From contig JAPFBE010000003.1 of NCBI GenBank assembly GCA_034336665.1, positions 67,893,352 through 67,957,351 on the forward strand: a stretch of DNA of 64,000 nt. Reading direction: 5' to 3'. This DNA comes from Luscinia megarhynchos. Its lineage: Eukaryota; Chordata; Aves; Passeriformes; Turdidae. The position numbers and the translations under genes were made by a program. The notes beneath the pieces were generated by a model, which saw only the letters and a list, made by a program, of their open reading frames with translations, did not search any database and was not told the origin of the DNA. Of this stretch, positions 61,101 through 64,000 are shown piece after piece (the stretch's first letter is position 1; each line of letters opens with the position of its first letter).

Positions 61101-63439
61101 TGTGGGAGGGACGGCATGCTGGAGGAGGAGCATGAGGAGTCCTCACCCTGAGGAGGAAGGAGCAGTGTAGACAACATGTGATGTACAGAGCACAGCTCCA
61201 TTCCCCATTCCCCTGTGACCCTGGTGAAAGGAGGGAGATAAAATTGGGAGTGAAGTCAAGTCCAGGAAGAAGCTCCCAGTCCTGCTTGCTGTTCTTTCTT
61301 AGTTACAGCACCTAATTGTGCATCCCAGGAGTTTTATATATGTGAGCTTAGTGACACTACTGTACCTGGCCATCCATAGCTCTTCCATGCTATGCACATG
61401 AGCATATTGACCTAAAAAGCTGTCTCATGGCAGAGGAATTTCGCAGGGAAGAAAGTTCAGGGCAGTGAAACCATCAGTCTGTTGGTTATTTGCACTATGC
61501 CAGACACCCAAAACAATAGTAGGAGTTCCCCAGCATCTGCAGATGCTTTTCCTCTGAAGCACTACAGGTTTTAAACATGACAATATGGTAATCCTAACAG
61601 GAAAACAACAGCAAATGTTAAGGAAGAGCTACTTGGTCCTGCAGTGTGGCAATGGAGAAGGGATGAGACATGTGGTCCCAGGTCTTAACAAAATTTCTCC
61701 AGTAAATTCCAGCAGGGTCTAACAGAGGTTTGTCTCTTTCTGCATATGTGGAGTATATTTACACTCTGAAGAACACCACCAGAAGAAAACTACACAAGAA
61801 TGTTTTATTAAATGGAAGTGCAGGACCACCCCATAGGGCAAAGGAGTGCTCTTGAGGCAGGCCAGTCTGCTCTGGAAGAGTTTTCAGCAGGGATTAGCAT
61901 AGTCTGCCTCCTGGCTGAACAGCCTTTCACACACCCAGTACCTGCTGAATCCCTCCAGGCTCCCAGGACTTTGACTTCAACTGTTCCCTTGCAAGGGGAA
62001 AGGAACAGCTCCTCAGAACTCCTCAGAGGGGCGATCTCCCTGAACAAGATCAAGGCAACACTTCAGAAAACAAAAAAGGGTTTGTGTCAGATTCTGTCTG
62101 AATGCTGGTGCTGTGTAGGCTACTTTGGGATATCCTATGCAGTGATGGTGTCCAATTGCAGCTTTACAATTGGGATGTCTCCCATAGGACCCATGTTACT
62201 TTTGGTAGGTACCTTGGCTATCTTACACAACTAAAGGACCCTTGGTGTGAGGATTTAGGCAACTGATTTCCCTACTGCCTCTGAAATACTTTGGTTGCTA
62301 CCATGTCCTGTTCTTATAAATAAGATGCTTTTATGTTATTGCAACCTACATTTTTTGTCCTTCTTGCAGCCTGGTAAAAAGCATTCACAGGAGTCCCTTG
62401 AAAACATTCAGGTTGCTTACAGCAACCAGACTGCCAGGCAATGGTAATGCCAAGGTTTGTTTTAAATCAATGCGACAGAAATAGTCATTCATAAAATAGC
62501 TGCTGCTTGGTGCAGGGTAGGACTGTAAATCATGCCATGAATCTTTTCCAGTGCTGGAAATGTCAACATCAGGTTTCCATATGTTACTATTTTATTATTT
62601 ATGTTACAGTGAAGGCTTCCTACCTTCCTTGCTACTCCTACCACTGTACAAGCTCAAAAGTTCAGTATTGTAAATGGGGCAAGTTTTGTGGGAGAGGCAA
62701 TGTCTTTAATTAGCCCAATGGAAAGCTTGGGAATAAATGAGCAGGGTTTTCCTGAACACAGGTGCTTCCCCATGCTTCTCTACCAGGTTTGAAATGGCTT
62801 TTGGTGCCCCAGAGCTCTGCTGATTTTCCCAGTCACATTACATAAGTGCTCCTTTGGCATTTAGGTATGGAACCAAGTCCACTCACAAGCTGCATCTTGC
62901 CTCAGACCCAATCTCTGTATCAGGCACAAGTTTGATGTAAGATGTGGGGTAAAGCAAGGAGAAGATTCAGACTCCTGCCATGCCTCAGCACGGACTTACA
63001 AGTTTTTGTGCCTGCAACATAGACTAACCCCAAGAGCACCAAGGGCTGATGGTGTCACTCAGTGCCATGGTTCACACCAGGCTCCAGGCTTTGCTTTGGG
63101 CAATGTTCCACCTGCCACAGTGGATGTGGATCTGGAGGAACTTAACAGTACAGAGCAGTACTGATCTCCTCTCCCAATAAGATGCTCTCTACCTTCCATA
63201 GCCATCTGGACGACACTTCAGCAATGGTATCCTGTAAATCCGGAAGCATCGTGATTATAATTATTTCACATCTACTTACAATCATTATCACTGCCCTGGC
63301 AGGCTTCACTGAAGCAGGTATTGGCTGTTTTGCTACTTGGCAGTAAATTTTTAAGTGGTAGACATTATGGCTGGTAGCATTATGTATCTGTTGCATTTAA
63401 CCTCCTTGCCTATTTCCTCTGGACCTTAAAATGCTTTAT

Positions 63440-63720
63440 TATATCAAATAGCAATCAACATTCCTCAGGGGTGAAGGTAGCTACGTGACATGTTTACTGA
63501 GGCGGCCAGCTGTCGCCACTTGGCAAGCAACTTTTATCATAAGCTGGTTGAATTTAACATATATCAGCATTTATCAGCCCTGACTTTGTCAGTTTTATAA
63601 ACGAAAACCGAGAGACAATAAATCATTTGGTGCCCAGGTGATACTGCATACATAAGAGAGCATATTTACCAGGCCGGGTGGATTCAACCAACAAAAGGCA
63701 CCTAAGGTTCTGTTATTTGA
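63440..63720. promoter_or_regulatory. Candidate conserved non-coding element near the right edge
   Basis: A non-repetitive stretch with scattered CpGs, unlike its flanks: CCAGCTGTCGCCACTTGG, AACTTTTATCATAAGCTGG, GACAATAAATCATTTGG, GCCCAGGTG. No coding frame fits. It lies between PDX1 and the expected GSX1. Confidence 0.3.
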
Positions 63721-64000
63721 TCTGTATTGAATATAGCCTCAGATGCCTTTTTTTGGCACACAATCCACATCTGAAAGCTTTGGTGAGACGTGTGCTGGAT
63801 GGTCCCATTTGTTTTCTTATAGGCTGGCTGCTTCAGCCTTCACTCCTGCTCAGTAGTATGTCAACATTTCCACTGACTTCTGATGAGTGCTTTTGACTGA
63901 GGATCCGTAACATAATTAATGTCTTTTCACTTGTGAGGGATGGAGCACAGAGATGGGAGGAGAAACACACTGAGGTGGGATAAGTCTCCATTCTTAAACA

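Larger units (their letters stand above)
49561..64000. other. Intergenic beyond PDX1, no gene recognised
   Basis: No exon or RNA gene is recognised on either strand. GSX1, the third ParaHox gene expected in this direction, is absent from the window. Besides the repeats listed separately, an enhancer-like stretch lies near 57640-57830 (TAATTTGGCATTATCTGC, CCTTTAATTAATTTC), and 63440-63720 is listed separately. Confidence 0.55.

Overview
The window is a vertebrate nuclear locus: the ParaHox region with the 3' half of the receptor tyrosine kinase gene FLT3 beside it. The source is most likely a bird. The genes are compact, repeats are few, and the recognisable mobile elements are short 3' ends of CR1-type LINEs, as in bird genomes. 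Another sauropsid cannot be excluded and I do not name a species. Gene identities come from reading translated exons against known vertebrate FLT3, CDX2 and PDX1; no search was run.

Layout. FLT3 lies on the + strand from about 1.2 to 14.45 kb. Fifteen exons are readable, equivalent to human exons 10-24, covering the end of the extracellular part, membrane segment, juxtamembrane region, split kinase domain and C-tail. From 14.45 to 23.4 kb come the FLT3 3' UTR, a stretch with no recognisable gene, an orphan CpG island at 18.9-19.85 kb, and a long CpG-rich region upstream of CDX2. CDX2 (+ strand, three exons, 23782-26935, 270 aa) follows. Between 27.3 and 42.6 kb I see no gene; this interval holds a CR1 fragment, a 510-bp (AAGGG)n array and a short (TTTCA)n array. 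PDX1 (- strand, two exons, 47684-44267, 260 aa) converges on CDX2. Its upstream side (47.7-49.6 kb) holds a CpG island, an E-box and AT-rich enhancer-like islands. From 49.6 to 64 kb there is no recognisable gene. GSX1, expected beyond PDX1 in vertebrates, is not in the window.

How the genes relate. FLT3 is a haematopoietic cytokine receptor and is only a syntenic neighbour. CDX2 (hindgut and intestine) and PDX1 (pancreas and duodenum) are ParaHox homeodomain factors and probably share the regulatory landscape between them. URAD, which sits between FLT3 and CDX2 in mammals, was not found; this would fit the loss of uric-acid degradation in birds.

Most notable points: a one-base insertion that breaks FLT3 in the exon-12 equivalent while every other exon and splice site reads cleanly; a Pro-to-Ala change in the PBX-binding hexapeptide of PDX1; and several independent pentanucleotide arrays, two with motifs known from human repeat-expansion disease. 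I found no convincing new biological system.
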